Below are positions 54,429-63,246 of a stretch of DNA of 64,000 bases, one piece after another. This DNA comes from Natronolimnohabitans sp. A-GB9. Its GTDB lineage: Archaea > Halobacteriota > Halobacteria > Halobacteriales > Natrialbaceae. The stretch lies in assembly GCF_030848565.1 (NCBI RefSeq), contig NZ_JAVDDV010000013.1:1-64000 (forward strand), written 5' to 3'. Below the pieces are notes generated by a model. It did no database searches. It worked only from the letters and a program-made list of their open reading frames with translations, and was not told the origin of the DNA. Positions within the stretch are counted from its first letter, which is position 1. Every line of letters begins with the position of its first letter. The position numbers were made by a program, and so were the translations under genes.

Positions 54429-55379
54429 ATGGTTGGACATATCAATAGGCGGAATTTCATCGCACTGAGCGGCGCCGCTGGGGTCGCCGGCCTGGCCGGC
54501 TGCCTCGGTGGAGACGGTGATGAAAGCAACCTCTCGTGGCACGCCGGCGGCCAGGGCGGAACCTACTACCCCCTGTCCAGTGACTTCAAGACGATCGTCG
54601 ACGGGGAGACGGAGTACACGCTGCAGGTGCAGTCGACTGGAGCGAGCCTCGAGAACGTCGGCAATCTCTTCCGGGAGGAAGCCGACTTCGCGCTGATCCA
54701 AAACGACGTCGCTCACTTCGCGTACACCGGTGTCGGGATCGACGAACTCGGAGACGAAGAAATGACGAACCTCCGTGGGGTCGCGTCGCTGTACCCGGAG
54801 ACGATCCACGTCATCACCCAGGCCGGTTCGGGGATCGAGACCGTCGAAGACCTCGAGGGACAGACGGTCGTCACCGGTGCTCCCGGCAGCGGAACGCAAC
54901 TCAACGCCCTCCAGATCCTCGAGACGGCGGGTATCGAAGAAGACGACTTCGACGAACAGAACGCGGACTTCGATACGGCAGCCGACCAGATCCAGGACGG
55001 CGACGCCGACGCCGCGTTCGTCGTCGCTGGTTGGCCAGCCGGCTCGGTCGAGAACCTCGCGACGAACACCGACATCTCGCTGGTCGAGATCGCTGGCGAC
55101 ACGCGTGAGGACGTCATGGACGACGCCGAGTGGTTCGCCGAGGACACGGTTCCCGCCGACACCTACGACGGCGTCGAGAGCGACGTGGAAACGGTGTCGG
55201 TTCAGGCAATGATCGCCACCCACGAGGGCGTCGACGAAGCCGTCGTCGAGGCAGTGACCGAGGCGATCTTCGAGAACCTCGACGACGTCTCCCAGAAAGA
55301 GGAGTTCATCGACGTCGACTCCGCACAGGACGGGATGCCGATCGACCTCCACCCCGGTGCCGAGGCGTATCTCGACTAA
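54429..55379 (+). CDS. TAXI-family TRAP transporter substrate-binding lipoprotein
   Basis: A 316-aa periplasm-like (extracellular) binding protein of the TAXI subgroup of TRAP transporters. A twin-arginine signal (NRRNFIALSG) precedes the lipobox LAGC near residue 28, so it is exported folded and lipid-anchored. The TAXI fold is recognised by WHAGGQGGTYYPLSSDF near 40, the family motif VQSTGASLENVGNLFREEADFAL (in two pieces) near 70, and TGAPGSGTQLNALQILE near 150. It is followed at 33 bp by a DUF1850 gene and then the fused permease, a standard arrangement. The substrate is unknown; relatives carry glutamate or other carboxylates. Confidence 0.93.
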   Translation: MVGHINRRNFIALSGAAGVAGLAGCLGGDGDESNLSWHAGGQGGTYYPLSSDFKTIVDGETEYTLQVQSTGASLENVGNLFREEADFALIQNDVAHFAYTGVGIDELGDEEMTNLRGVASLYPETIHVITQAGSGIETVEDLEGQTVVTGAPGSGTQLNALQILETAGIEEDDFDEQNADFDTAADQIQDGDADAAFVVAGWPAGSVENLATNTDISLVEIAGDTREDVMDDAEWFAEDTVPADTYDGVESDVETVSVQAMIATHEGVDEAVVEAVTEAIFENLDDVSQKEEFIDVDSAQDGMPIDLHPGAEAYLD

Positions 55380-55412
55380 CCTTCGGCTCGGGACAGCCGA
55401 CTGACTCCGATC

Positions 55413-55937
55413 GTGCATCGACCGCTTCACCGGTACGTCGTCGTTATCGTTCTCGTCGCACTGGTAGCGACGGCAGTCGCGATCCCCGTCGTGCAGGGAG
55501 AGCGGACGCTCGTCGTCGCCGACGCCGACACCGGTGAGCGGCTACTCGAGGAGCCGGTCGACGACGGCACGGACGTCACCCTCTCGTATACACACAGCGT
55601 CGAACGGACGCCGGTCGAGGACGTCTACGTCGTCGACGGGACGACACTTCGGATGGAACGGATGGTGTTTCACTCCCACGGTGCCGGGTTACCCACCGAC
55701 GACCGCATCGAGCGGACCGACGAGGGGTTCGTCTATCCGGTAAACGACACCTACGAGGAGGTAATCGTCGCACCGGGTTCGATCGCCGGACACGAACTCG
55801 TCGTCGACGGCGAACGCCACGATCTGGTCGCGATGGCCGACGGATCGGTCGTCATCTCGGTCACCGAACGGCGACTGACGGATCGTCTCCCCGTCCAGTT
55901 GCAACTCGACAGCAGTTCTTCACAACCCATTCAATGA
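55413..55937 (+). CDS. DUF1850 protein of the TAXI operon
   Basis: A 174-aa protein with an N-terminal signal anchor (residues 5-24, HRYVVVIVLVALVATAVAIP) and an exported DUF1850 domain. Its central signature is LSYTHSVERTPVEDVYVVDG followed by MERMVFHSHGAGLPT. DUF1850 proteins are encoded almost exclusively next to TAXI-TRAP permeases, and probably assist docking or assembly of the binding protein. The frame opens 33 bp after the binding protein gene and ends 9 bp before the permease ATG, so the three are one operon. The start codon at 55413 is a GTG. Confidence 0.88.
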   Translation: MHRPLHRYVVVIVLVALVATAVAIPVVQGERTLVVADADTGERLLEEPVDDGTDVTLSYTHSVERTPVEDVYVVDGTTLRMERMVFHSHGAGLPTDDRIERTDEGFVYPVNDTYEEVIVAPGSIAGHELVVDGERHDLVAMADGSVVISVTERRLTDRLPVQLQLDSSSSQPIQ

Positions 55938-55946
55938 TTCCTAGTT

Positions 55947-58676
55947 ATGAGCGTAGACAACCGCGACACTGACACACTCTCGGACGAGGAACAGGACGAG
56001 ATCTTACAGGAGGTCGAGCGAAGCCGGAGCCACCGTGGCGCGATCGCCGCGCTCGTCGCGTTGATCGCGATCACGTTCTCGGCGTTCCAGTTGTGGATCG
56101 CCGCCCGCAGCTACACCTTCGCCGTGACGCTCCCGATGCTCGGCGAACTCGATCTCGGCTCGCTCCAGCAACTCCAGGTCAACACGATCCACGTCACGTT
56201 CGCGCTGGTCCTTGCGTTTCTGCTGTTCCCCGCGAGCCGGGGCGACGGGTTCGTCGCCAGGCGGCTCGGAGCGATCGAGCCCGCGGTCCGCGAGCGGTTC
56301 GGCCCCGATAGCGGTCTGACTCGGCTCGTCGAACGAGTCGGCGACGGCGTCCGCTGGGCGGCGATCGATCCCGACCTGCGTCGCGTGACGCCACTCGACG
56401 TCGTGTTGATCGTCCTCTCGCTGCTTCCCGCCTACTATACGCTGACCGAGTACAGCGAGGTCCAGCAGATGTCGCTGTTTGGCATTCAGGGCGTCCGTCC
56501 GATCCACGAGGTCTACCCGGTCCTCGAGCCGATCGTCATGGCCATCGCAGCCGTCGGGATCCCGATCGACGACGTCTCCTACGGCTTCCTGCTTGGCATC
56601 CTCGGCATCCTGCTGGTGCTCGAGGCGACCCGACGGACGCTCGGTCTGTTGCTCATGTCTCTGGTGTCGCTGTTTATCGCCTACGCGCGCTGGGGATATC
56701 TGGTTCCCAGTGACTCCGCGATCGGCGCCCTCTCGATTCCAGCCGAAAGCTGGGGGAACATCGTCTACAACCTCTGGTATATCACCGAAGCCGGGATCAT
56801 GAGCACGCCCGTCACTGTCAGCGTTCGCTTTATTTTCATCTTCATCCTCTTCGGGGCGTTCCTCGAGATGAGCGGCGCCGGCAAGTGGTTCATCGACCTG
56901 GCCTACTCGCTGACCGGCACGAAACGCGGCGGTCCGGCCAAAGCGGGCGTCGCCTCGAGTGGCTTTATGGGGATGCTCAGCGGCTCGTCGATCGCCAACA
57001 CGGTGACGACGGGCGCGTTCACCATCCCGCTGATGAAGCGGGCGGGCTACTCCCCCGAGTTCTCCGGCGCCGTCGAGTCGTCGTCCTCGTCGGGCGGACA
57101 GATGCTCCCACCGGTGATGGGCGCTGCCGCGTTCCTCATCGTCGAGTTTACCGGGACGGCGTACGCGGACGTCATCATCGCCGCCACGCTGCCTGCACTC
57201 GCGTTCTTCTTCGGAATGTGGGTGATGGTCCACTTCGAGGCGGTTCGCGGCGGTATCGGCGGGCTTCCGCGATCCCAGCTTCCGGATCCGATCGCCGCGC
57301 TTCGATCCGGCTGGTTCTACCTGCTCCCGATCGGTCTGTTGCTGTACTTCCTCGTGATCGCCCGGTTCTCGATCAACCGCGCCGGCTGGTACACGATCGT
57401 CGCCATGATCGCCTTGCTGGCCGTCGTCGCCGCCTACAACGAACGCACGCGCGTGCCGCTGCTCGGTACGATCGGCGTGCTGTATCTCGCCCAGGCGACG
57501 TCCTACGCAGTCACCGGCGGGGGCGTCCTCGAGGCGCTTCAGGCGGCTGCGGGTGCCGGCACTGCCGCCGAAGCCTACTCGATCACCGGCGCGGCGACCG
57601 CGGCGGTCTCGGACCTCGGTGCGATCGCGATCCTCGTCAGTCTCGCGTTCCTGCTCACACAGCCACGTGGCGACGCGCCACTGCTCGACTTCGACGACGA
57701 CGTCGACGAGGCCGCCACCCGGACCGCAACGGCGATCGGCCGTCCCGGACTGGCCTCGAGTCGCGCGTATCAGTACGCGGCGTTCGTCGGGAAGTCGATG
57801 GACTCCGGTGCGCGGACCGCGACGACCGTCGTCGTCGCCGTCGCCGCCGCCGGCGTCGTCCCCGGTGTCATCAGCGTCTCCGGGCTCGGTCCGAACCTCG
57901 CGGCGCTCATCGATGCCGTCAGTGGTGGGTCGACGCTCCTCTTGCTCGTCTTGACCGGCTTCGCCTCGATCATCTTCGGGATGGGGATGCCGACGACGGC
58001 GATGTACATCATCCTGGTCGCGATGCTCCAGACGCCGATCGAGGGTGCCGGGATCGCGATCCTCGCCGGTCACCTCTTTATCCTCTACTTCGGCCTGATG
58101 GCGGACGTCACGCCGCCGGTCGCCGTCGCCGCCTTCGCCGGAGCCGGCGTCGCGAAGGCCGACGAACTCAAGACCGCGACGATCGCGTTCTTGCTCTCGC
58201 TGAACAAGATCCTGGTCCCGTTCGCGTTCGTCTTCTCGCCAGGTATCCTCATGATGCGAGACGGGCCCGAGGGATGGAGCGTCATCGGCTGGGAGTCCGT
58301 CACCGATCTCGGCTTCTTCGTCCCGGACGTCCTGATTCCCGTCGCCGGGATGTTCCTCGGCGTCTACGCGCTGGGCGTGACGATCATCGGCTACCAGTAC
58401 TCGGAAGTGTTCCCCACCGAACGGGCGCTGTACTCCGTCGCCTCGGTCCTGCTGATGGTGCCGGAGATTCCCCTGCTGATCGCCGAGGGGGCGGCGACCG
58501 CTGCCGGCCTCGATACGACGCTGACGACGTTTGCGATCACCGTCTCGCTGCGTGCGATCGGTCTGGTGATGCTCGTCGGACTCTCCTACTACAACCGCTC
58601 GCGGGCCAACAAGGGCGGTGAAAGCGACGAGCAAGGCGAACCTGCCGTGAGCACCCCGACGCCGAGCGAGGCCTGA
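55947..58676 (+). CDS. TRAP transporter fused permease (DctQM, TAXI type)
   Basis: A 909-aa membrane protein that fuses the small (DctQ-like, about four helices, residues 30-260) and large (DctM-like, about twelve helices, residues 270-880) permease subunits, typical of TAXI transporters. Signature blocks in the DctM part are SGFMGMLSGSSIANTVTTGAF near 340 and GMGMPTTAMYIILVAML near 675, with GLMADVTPPVAVAAFAGAGVA near 715. The sodium-motive force normally drives these secondary transporters. It starts at the ATG at 55947, after a 9-bp gap from DUF1850. The TGA stop is fused to a half family C repeat (TGAGACGGACTGCCGT). Confidence 0.95.
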   Translation: MSVDNRDTDTLSDEEQDEILQEVERSRSHRGAIAALVALIAITFSAFQLWIAARSYTFAVTLPMLGELDLGSLQQLQVNTIHVTFALVLAFLLFPASRGDGFVARRLGAIEPAVRERFGPDSGLTRLVERVGDGVRWAAIDPDLRRVTPLDVVLIVLSLLPAYYTLTEYSEVQQMSLFGIQGVRPIHEVYPVLEPIVMAIAAVGIPIDDVSYGFLLGILGILLVLEATRRTLGLLLMSLVSLFIAYARWGYLVPSDSAIGALSIPAESWGNIVYNLWYITEAGIMSTPVTVSVRFIFIFILFGAFLEMSGAGKWFIDLAYSLTGTKRGGPAKAGVASSGFMGMLSGSSIANTVTTGAFTIPLMKRAGYSPEFSGAVESSSSSGGQMLPPVMGAAAFLIVEFTGTAYADVIIAATLPALAFFFGMWVMVHFEAVRGGIGGLPRSQLPDPIAALRSGWFYLLPIGLLLYFLVIARFSINRAGWYTIVAMIALLAVVAAYNERTRVPLLGTIGVLYLAQATSYAVTGGGVLEALQAAAGAGTAAEAYSITGAATAAVSDLGAIAILVSLAFLLTQPRGDAPLLDFDDDVDEAATRTATAIGRPGLASSRAYQYAAFVGKSMDSGARTATTVVVAVAAAGVVPGVISVSGLGPNLAALIDAVSGGSTLLLLVLTGFASIIFGMGMPTTAMYIILVAMLQTPIEGAGIAILAGHLFILYFGLMADVTPPVAVAAFAGAGVAKADELKTATIAFLLSLNKILVPFAFVFSPGILMMRDGPEGWSVIGWESVTDLGFFVPDVLIPVAGMFLGVYALGVTIIGYQYSEVFPTERALYSVASVLLMVPEIPLLIAEGAATAAGLDTTLTTFAITVSLRAIGLVMLVGLSYYNRSRANKGGESDEQGEPAVSTPTPSEA

Positions 58677-58701
58677 GACGGACTGCCGTACCGATTTCCC
58701 G
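58675..58701. repeat. family C element, left part only
   Basis: GAGACGGACTGCCGTACCG followed by ATTTCCCG matches the left arm of the 14740 and 17705 elements. No right arm is found before the next gene. Confidence 0.6.
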
Positions 58702-58757
58702 CTTCGACGAGACGGACACTCGTTAGAATTTTGTCGGTTGCGAATCTTCTCCCGGTC

Positions 58758-59615
58758 GTGTCAACACGAACTCCGGTCGATCCGGCGTCACTCGACGGCG
58801 GCGACGCCGCCCCCTCCGATCGTGTCTTCCAGCTCGCCGTCGCCGTTTACGGCGGCGTGCTCCTGGCCGGCACCGCCGCGACGATTGCCGCCCTAATCGA
58901 CGACTGGCCGGTCGGCCTCGTGGAGACGTACACAGGTGGGTTCCTCGCCGGGTTCGTCGGTGGCGCTGTGATTTCACAGGTCGATCCGCTCCTCCCCGTC
59001 CGCCTCGGTCGGACGCTCGTCCGACGACTCGCACTCGTCCTCCCGTCGGTCGTCTTCGTCGGTCTCTGGCTCGTCCCCCTCGAGTCACCCGCTGGGCGCG
59101 TCGCGCTACTGTCTGCAGTGCTCGTCGTCGCGACGGGTCACGTCCTCTCGCAACTGGCCGGGAACCGCTACGTCGACGCGGTCACGCCCGGCGATCCCGA
59201 TGAGACGTGGCGATGGGAGCCGTCCGGCTCCGTTGCCCTCGATCTGTTCCTCGCCGGAATGTGGGTGTTGCTCGCCCTTGCCAACGCCGTCACTGGAACC
59301 TGGCTCGAGGCGCTGTTCTGGCTGGTGATCGGTAGCGGCTGGGTCGCGAGCTGTCTCGCCGAAGGCCGCTGGCCGTTTGGCCCCGGACGCGATCGCTGTG
59401 AACTCCAGTGTTACGAGTCGGGACTCGTCAAACGACAGCCCTACACGAAGACGTTCGTCCCGTGGGCCGACGTCGATCACGTCCGTCTTCGCGGGGACGA
59501 ACTCGTCCTCGACCGCGGGCTGGGCGACGTTCGCTTCGAGCGTGACGAACTCGAGGATCCCGAGGCCGTCCTCGAGGCGGTCGACGAGCGGGTGCTGGCG
59601 ATCGGTGGCCGGTAG
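58758..59615 (+). CDS. membrane protein with a C-terminal PH-like domain
   Basis: A 285-aa protein that I cannot assign to a named family. It starts with an acidic segment, then has about six membrane helices (residues 20-40, 55-70, 85-105, 110-130, 165-182 and 185-205), and a C-terminal soluble domain of about 75 residues (YESGLVKRQPYTKTFVPWAD then VRLRGDELVLDRGLGDVRF) with the strand pattern of a bPH2-type domain. The probable start is the GTG at 58758 (MSTRTPVDPASL); a TTG nine codons upstream is possible. Its layout resembles the protein at 48060-48794. Convergent with yigZ. Confidence 0.7.
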   Translation: MSTRTPVDPASLDGGDAAPSDRVFQLAVAVYGGVLLAGTAATIAALIDDWPVGLVETYTGGFLAGFVGGAVISQVDPLLPVRLGRTLVRRLALVLPSVVFVGLWLVPLESPAGRVALLSAVLVVATGHVLSQLAGNRYVDAVTPGDPDETWRWEPSGSVALDLFLAGMWVLLALANAVTGTWLEALFWLVIGSGWVASCLAEGRWPFGPGRDRCELQCYESGLVKRQPYTKTFVPWADVDHVRLRGDELVLDRGLGDVRFERDELEDPEAVLEAVDERVLAIGGR

Positions 59616-59666
59616 TCGACGAGCCCTGCGTATCGGTCGTCGGCGACCTCACAGAAGCGGTCCGTC

Positions 59667-60296
59667 TCACTCCAGTTCGGCCCGGCCGCTGGTCGCGCTT
59701 CGCAGTCGGTCGCGCAACGACTCGGCCTCCGCCAGCGGGACTCGCACCTCGAAAGAGACGTCGGCCTGATAGTCGGCCTCGAACTCGTAGCCTTCGCTCT
59801 CGAGGATCCCCCGAACGGTGCCGGAGTCGTCGTAGTCGACGGTGACCGAGACGCGTTCGTGGGGTCGTTCCTCGACGACGCCAGCTGCCGCGACGGCCTC
59901 TTTGACCGCACGCGAGTAGGCCCGGACCAGACCGCCGACGCCGAGGTTCGTCCCGCCGTAGTAGCGCGTGACGACGACCGCACAGTTCTCGATCTCCTGC
60001 TGGGTGAGGACGTTCAACGCCGGCTTTCCTGCCGAGCCGGACGGCTCGCCGTCGTCGCTCGAGTACTCCCGGAGGAACTGACCGCTGTCGGGGCCACCGG
60101 TCCGTACGCGATAGGCGGGGACGTTGTGGGTGGCGTCGTCGTACTCCTCGCTGACGGTCGCGACGAACGATTCGGCAGCGTCGACCGATTCGACCGGCCG
60201 GACGTGGCCGATAAACTCCGAGCCCTGGACGACGAACTCGGCGGTCGCCGGCTCCGCGACGGTTCGATACGTTTCGCTTACGGCGTCCTCGCTCAC
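59667..60296 (-). CDS. YigZ/IMPACT family protein
   Basis: A 209-aa protein of the YigZ/UPF0029 (IMPACT) family. The N-terminal domain holds the hallmark EPATAEFVVQGSEFIGHV and, near residue 75, the core EYSSDDGEPSGSAGKPALNVL, followed by NCAVVVTRYYGGTNLGVGGLVRAY near 108. The C-terminal ferredoxin-like domain (VSVTVDYDDSGTVRGILESE) fits YigZ proteins. Eukaryotic IMPACT modulates Gcn2; prokaryotic members may bind nucleic acid or proteins, with no settled role. The ATG at 60294-60296 is used. The stop is embedded in a repeat end (TGAGACGGACCG). It is divergent from the DUF7522 gene. Confidence 0.92.
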   Translation of the reverse strand: MSEDAVSETYRTVAEPATAEFVVQGSEFIGHVRPVESVDAAESFVATVSEEYDDATHNVPAYRVRTGGPDSGQFLREYSSDDGEPSGSAGKPALNVLTQQEIENCAVVVTRYYGGTNLGVGGLVRAYSRAVKEAVAAAGVVEERPHERVSVTVDYDDSGTVRGILESEGYEFEADYQADVSFEVRVPLAEAESLRDRLRSATSGRAELE

Positions 60297-60401
60297 TGTC
60301 TTCGGTACGCTCGCCGGCGAAAAGAGCGCGTCGGTCCTCCGATCGACGTCCCATTTGTCTCATCCCATACGCTCTTGAATGATGGTGTGGTGGCTGGGAA
60401 C

Positions 60402-60833
60402 ATGGGCGACGAGACCGACATCGAAACCGACGCCATCGATCCGACGTTCGCCGAGGAACTGCTCAGCGTCTGCCGAACGACGGTCGGCGACGAACTCCGG
60501 AGCATCACGTACTTCGACGACGAAGTCGTCGACCAGGTGTATCTCCGTTCGGATCTCGATCGAACGGCCGACCTCGTCGGGTTCGCCGAACACGAACGAC
60601 GCGGCTTTCACTCCCAGTCGGCCTACCGGAACACCCAACTCGGCGAGTATCAGGCGACCATTCGGATGTTCGAAAACGGGTATCTTACTCGCATCATTCG
60701 CGGGCCACACGGCGTCTGGGTGACGACCGACGACATGTCGATCGACCGATTCAAAGAGCTGACGACTGCCCTCGAGTCCGTCCTCGACAGGTACGCCGAC
60801 GAGGCGGCGGGTAGCGGGGACGGCCCGGATTGA
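60402..60833 (+). CDS. DUF7522-type haloarchaeal protein
   Basis: A 143-aa acidic soluble protein of a haloarchaea-specific family (DUF7522-type by its pattern). It begins MGDETDIETDAIDPTFAEEL and has conserved blocks DELRSITYFDDEVVDQVYLR near residue 38, HSQSAYRNTQLGEYQATIRMFENGYLTRII near 74 (in two pieces), and DDMSIDRFKELTTALESVL near 110. The predicted fold is mixed alpha/beta and the function is unknown; haloarchaeal genomes carry several copies, often near regulators. The ATG at 60402 is chosen; the long frame upstream is antisense to yigZ. Its TGA is fused to a family B repeat. Confidence 0.78.
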   Translation: MGDETDIETDAIDPTFAEELLSVCRTTVGDELRSITYFDDEVVDQVYLRSDLDRTADLVGFAEHERRGFHSQSAYRNTQLGEYQATIRMFENGYLTRIIRGPHGVWVTTDDMSIDRFKELTTALESVLDRYADEAAGSGDGPD

Positions 60834-60907
60834 TACGAACTGCTGTCGTCACTGCACGCCGATCGCCGACCCCGCACGACGGTGTGAGATCGGTACAGCA
60901 GTTCGTC
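60832..60907. repeat. family B element
   Basis: GATACGAACTGCTGTCGTC, inner ACGCCGATCGCC facing GAGATCGGTACA, and ACAGCAGTTCGTC at the end. It starts within the stop codon of the preceding gene and lies between convergent genes. Confidence 0.75.
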
Positions 60908-60915
60908 TGATGGCG

Positions 60916-61419
60916 CTACTGGAGTTCGATCTTCCTGACGAACTCGAGATCACGAATCTCGGTGATCACTTCGCCGGGGAGGTGTTGGTCGGTGATCAGG
61001 TAGAGTTTCGGCTCGTCGGTGAACTCCGGATCCTCGCTGATCGTCTGGCGGATCGAGATGTCGTGGTCGGCTAACGTCCCGGTAATCTCCGCGACGATCC
61101 CCTTCTGGTCGGCGTCGTCGGGCGTGACCGTAAGCACCGTCAGATCTAACACCGGCGCCAGATCCATCAGGCTCGGAACCTGTGAGATGTTCTGGAAGAT
61201 CTGCCGCAGCTCGGGGTCGTCGAGGATGACGTCGGTCGTCGAGTCGACGACGCGCCGGTCGACGCCGATCTCGCGGGCGATCCCCGTGTTCGGGATCTCG
61301 ATACCGCCGGAGACGACCCGGCCGTCGTCGTTGACGGAGAACCCGCGTTCCAACAGCAGCCGGATGACCGCCTGCTGGCTCGGTGAGCCCTCGAACTTCT
61401 CCATTATTTCGTCGAACAT
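60916..61419 (-). CDS. ACT-domain regulator of amino acid metabolism
   Basis: A 167-aa regulator with an N-terminal winged-helix-like region (residues 1-75: MFDEIMEKFEGSPSQQAVIR and GIAREIGVDRRVVDSTTDVI) and a C-terminal ACT domain (from about 92: VLTVTPDDADQKGIVAEITG followed by HDISIRQTISEDPE). This composition equals the archaeal COG2150 group of predicted amino-acid regulators, which likely bind an amino acid in the ACT domain and DNA through the helix-turn-helix. The ATG at 61417-61419 is the family start; 24 extra codons to 61491 are not conserved-looking. Convergent with the DUF7522 gene across a family B palindrome. Confidence 0.88.
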   Translation of the reverse strand: MFDEIMEKFEGSPSQQAVIRLLLERGFSVNDDGRVVSGGIEIPNTGIAREIGVDRRVVDSTTDVILDDPELRQIFQNISQVPSLMDLAPVLDLTVLTVTPDDADQKGIVAEITGTLADHDISIRQTISEDPEFTDEPKLYLITDQHLPGEVITEIRDLEFVRKIELQ

Positions 61420-61495
61420 TCGGTGGCGGATGTACGCGGGCCCGCGTATAATTTCCGGTGATCGGGCCGCTTCGGCGACGCTACTGCCCATGTCA

Positions 61496-61577
61496 GATAC
61501 GGACTGCTGTACCGAATGCCCGCCGATCGCCAGGGCGGGGTCGGCGATCGGCGGGCAGTGACGACAGCAGACCGTAT
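61496..61577. repeat. family B element, best-preserved copy
   Basis: Perfect 15-bp arms TGCCCGCCGATCGCC (61517-61531) and GGCGATCGGCGGGCA (61543-61557) with an 11-nt loop, inside ends GATACGGACTGCTGT and ACAGCAGACCGTAT. It lies between divergent genes. Confidence 0.9.
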
Positions 61578-61616
61578 GACGGACGATTTTTGACGATCCG
61601 TTTGGAACGATGACCT

Positions 61617-62318
61617 ATGCGCGAACTGCGACGTTGTGACTTCTGTGGCGACGACGCCGTCGGCACGTTCGCTGTTCTCCCGGCGACACTCGAGCCGACC
61701 GAGGCCGAACAGCGACGCGTCGTCCTCTGTTCCGACTGCAAGGAGCGACTCGGAACGCTTCTCGAGCCGTTGCTCGAACGCGTCGGCGCCGATAACGAAA
61801 GCGAGACGGAGTCGGCCGACGACGGGGCCGAGAGTTACACCGACGGGACGACGACCGGCGACTCCGGGAGCGGAACCGTCGTCGCCTCGACGGACGACGC
61901 GACCCGAAACCGGTCACAGGACGCGACGACCGACGCGGGACTCGAGGGAGGGATCACGTTCGACCGTTCCGAACCGACAGCAGACGGCGACGAGTCGGAG
62001 ACGGACGGGTCCGACGCCGACGCTGACGTCACGGACGACCGAGCGACGAACACCGACGCTCCCGACTCGAGCGGCGAGTCGACCGACGAGTCGACCGACG
62101 AGTCGACCGCTGCAAACACCGGAACACCGCCGTCGAACGCGTACGGGAAGGTCGTCCGCCTGCTTCGCAACCGGGAGTTCCCGATGGAGCGCGGTGCCGT
62201 CGAGAGCCTGGCTGCCGGCGCCTACGACCTCGAGGCCGACGAGGTCGACGCGATCATCGAGCACGCGATCGAACAGGGCGAGTTCGTCGAGAAAAGAGGA
62301 CAGTTGCGACGGCCCTGA
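61617..62318 (+). CDS. zinc-ribbon protein with disordered linker
   Basis: A 233-aa haloarchaeal protein in three parts. Residues 1-50 are a zinc-ribbon with CDFCG and CSDC (two Cys pairs). Residues 60-165 form an acidic Ser/Thr/Asp-rich linker, with a 12-bp tandem repeat (62076-62111) that encodes E-S-T-D units. Residues 168-233 are a small helical domain (YGKVVRLLRNREFPMERGAV, then LEADEVDAIIEHAIEQGEFV) similar to winged-helix or UBA-like modules. A regulatory or protein-interaction role is likely, but none is known. The ATG at 61617 follows the family B element, and the TGA is fused to TACGGAC. Convergent with hisB. Confidence 0.8.
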   Translation: MRELRRCDFCGDDAVGTFAVLPATLEPTEAEQRRVVLCSDCKERLGTLLEPLLERVGADNESETESADDGAESYTDGTTTGDSGSGTVVASTDDATRNRSQDATTDAGLEGGITFDRSEPTADGDESETDGSDADADVTDDRATNTDAPDSSGESTDESTDESTAANTGTPPSNAYGKVVRLLRNREFPMERGAVESLAAGAYDLEADEVDAIIEHAIEQGEFVEKRGQLRRP

Positions 62319-62357
62319 TACGGACAGGGAAAGCGGCAGTTCGCAGCGTCGACCCGA

Positions 62358-62945
62358 TTACAACGTCCCTTTCGTACTCGGCGTTCCCTCACGACGCTCG
62401 TCGATTCGGGTCGCGTCGTCGAGCGTCCGCGCGAGCGTCTTGAACAGCGCCTCGACCTCGTGGTGGGCGTTCTCGCCCTCGACCTCGAGGTGGACGGTCA
62501 GGCCGGCGTTCATCGCCAGCGACTCGCCGAAGTGGCGGGCCATGTCGCTCGTAAAGTCGCCGATCTGGGCCTGTGAGAACTCGCCGTCGAAGTAAAACCG
62601 GGGCCGGCCGCTGACGTCGACGACGGCGCCGGCGACGGCCTCGTCGAGTGGGACCTTCCGATCGGCATACCGGACGATTCCCGACCGATCACCAAGGGCC
62701 TCGTCGAACGCCTCGCCGAGGACGATCGCGACGTCCTCGACCGTATGGTGGTCGTCGATCTCCAGGTCGCCGTCGCAGTCGACCTCGAGGTCGAACAGCC
62801 CGTGTTTGGCGAACGACGTCAGCATGTGGTCGAAAAAGCCGATTCCGGTGTCGACGTCGGCCGTTCCAGTTCCGTCGACCGACAGCGTACACTCGATCGA
62901 CGTCTCGCCCGTCTCACGCGTCAGCGTCGCCGTTCGCTCGCTCAT
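62358..62945 (-). CDS. hisB: imidazoleglycerol-phosphate dehydratase (HisB)
   Basis: A 195-aa manganese enzyme for the sixth step of histidine synthesis. The duplicated metal-binding motifs are present: [18 protein letters not shown] near residue 34, [16 protein letters not shown] near 62, [15 protein letters not shown]-type HF-x-E near 138, and the last histidines in [17 protein letters not shown] near 159. The standard start is [16 protein letters not shown] with the ATG at 62943-62945; the frame upstream to 63119 is not conserved. It is away from hisG (44517), so the histidine pathway is dispersed. Convergent with the zinc-ribbon gene. Confidence 0.96.
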   Translation of the reverse strand: MSERTATLTRETGETSIECTLSVDGTGTADVDTGIGFFDHMLTSFAKHGLFDLEVDCDGDLEIDDHHTVEDVAIVLGEAFDEALGDRSGIVRYADRKVPLDEAVAGAVVDVSGRPRFYFDGEFSQAQIGDFTSDMARHFGESLAMNAGLTVHLEVEGENAHHEVEALFKTLARTLDDATRIDERREGTPSTKGTL

Positions 62946-63194
62946 GTCACGTCGATGGGACCGCCAGTACAAGGCGGTTGCGCTCGCCAGCGACGGTGCG
63001 ATCGACGCGATTCTGTGGCCGCCGTTCCCCTCGACCGTGGCTCTTGGGTGCGTCGCGGCCAGACGGTGGAAGAGACCGAACGATCGCCTCATATGCCTTG
63101 ATAAAATTTTTCCGGCCATCTAAGGACGTTTCGAAACACGGTATCGGTCCGATTGTACGAGTGAAATGAGCCGAAAACGGGCCAATATTCGGGG

Positions 63195-63205
63195 TATTAT
63201 ATATC
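63195..63205 (+). promoter_or_regulatory. TATA-like box of the small membrane protein
   Basis: GGTATTATATATCG, centred near 63200, about 45 bp before the ATG at 63247 and about 17 bp before an ATG at 63217. Haloarchaeal start sites usually lie 23-27 bp from the TATA centre, which favours the ATG at 63247 with a short leader. Confidence 0.5.
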
Positions 63206-63246
63206 GTCTCGAGCGAATGTCTCTTTCAAGACGAGGTAACGAGTCG

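Noticed and set aside
56004-58634. 876-codon minus-strand frame opposite the TRAP permease
   Set aside because: It mirrors the high-GC permease codons, is very rich in Asp, Arg and Gly, and shows no family similarity; the plus strand is clearly the gene.
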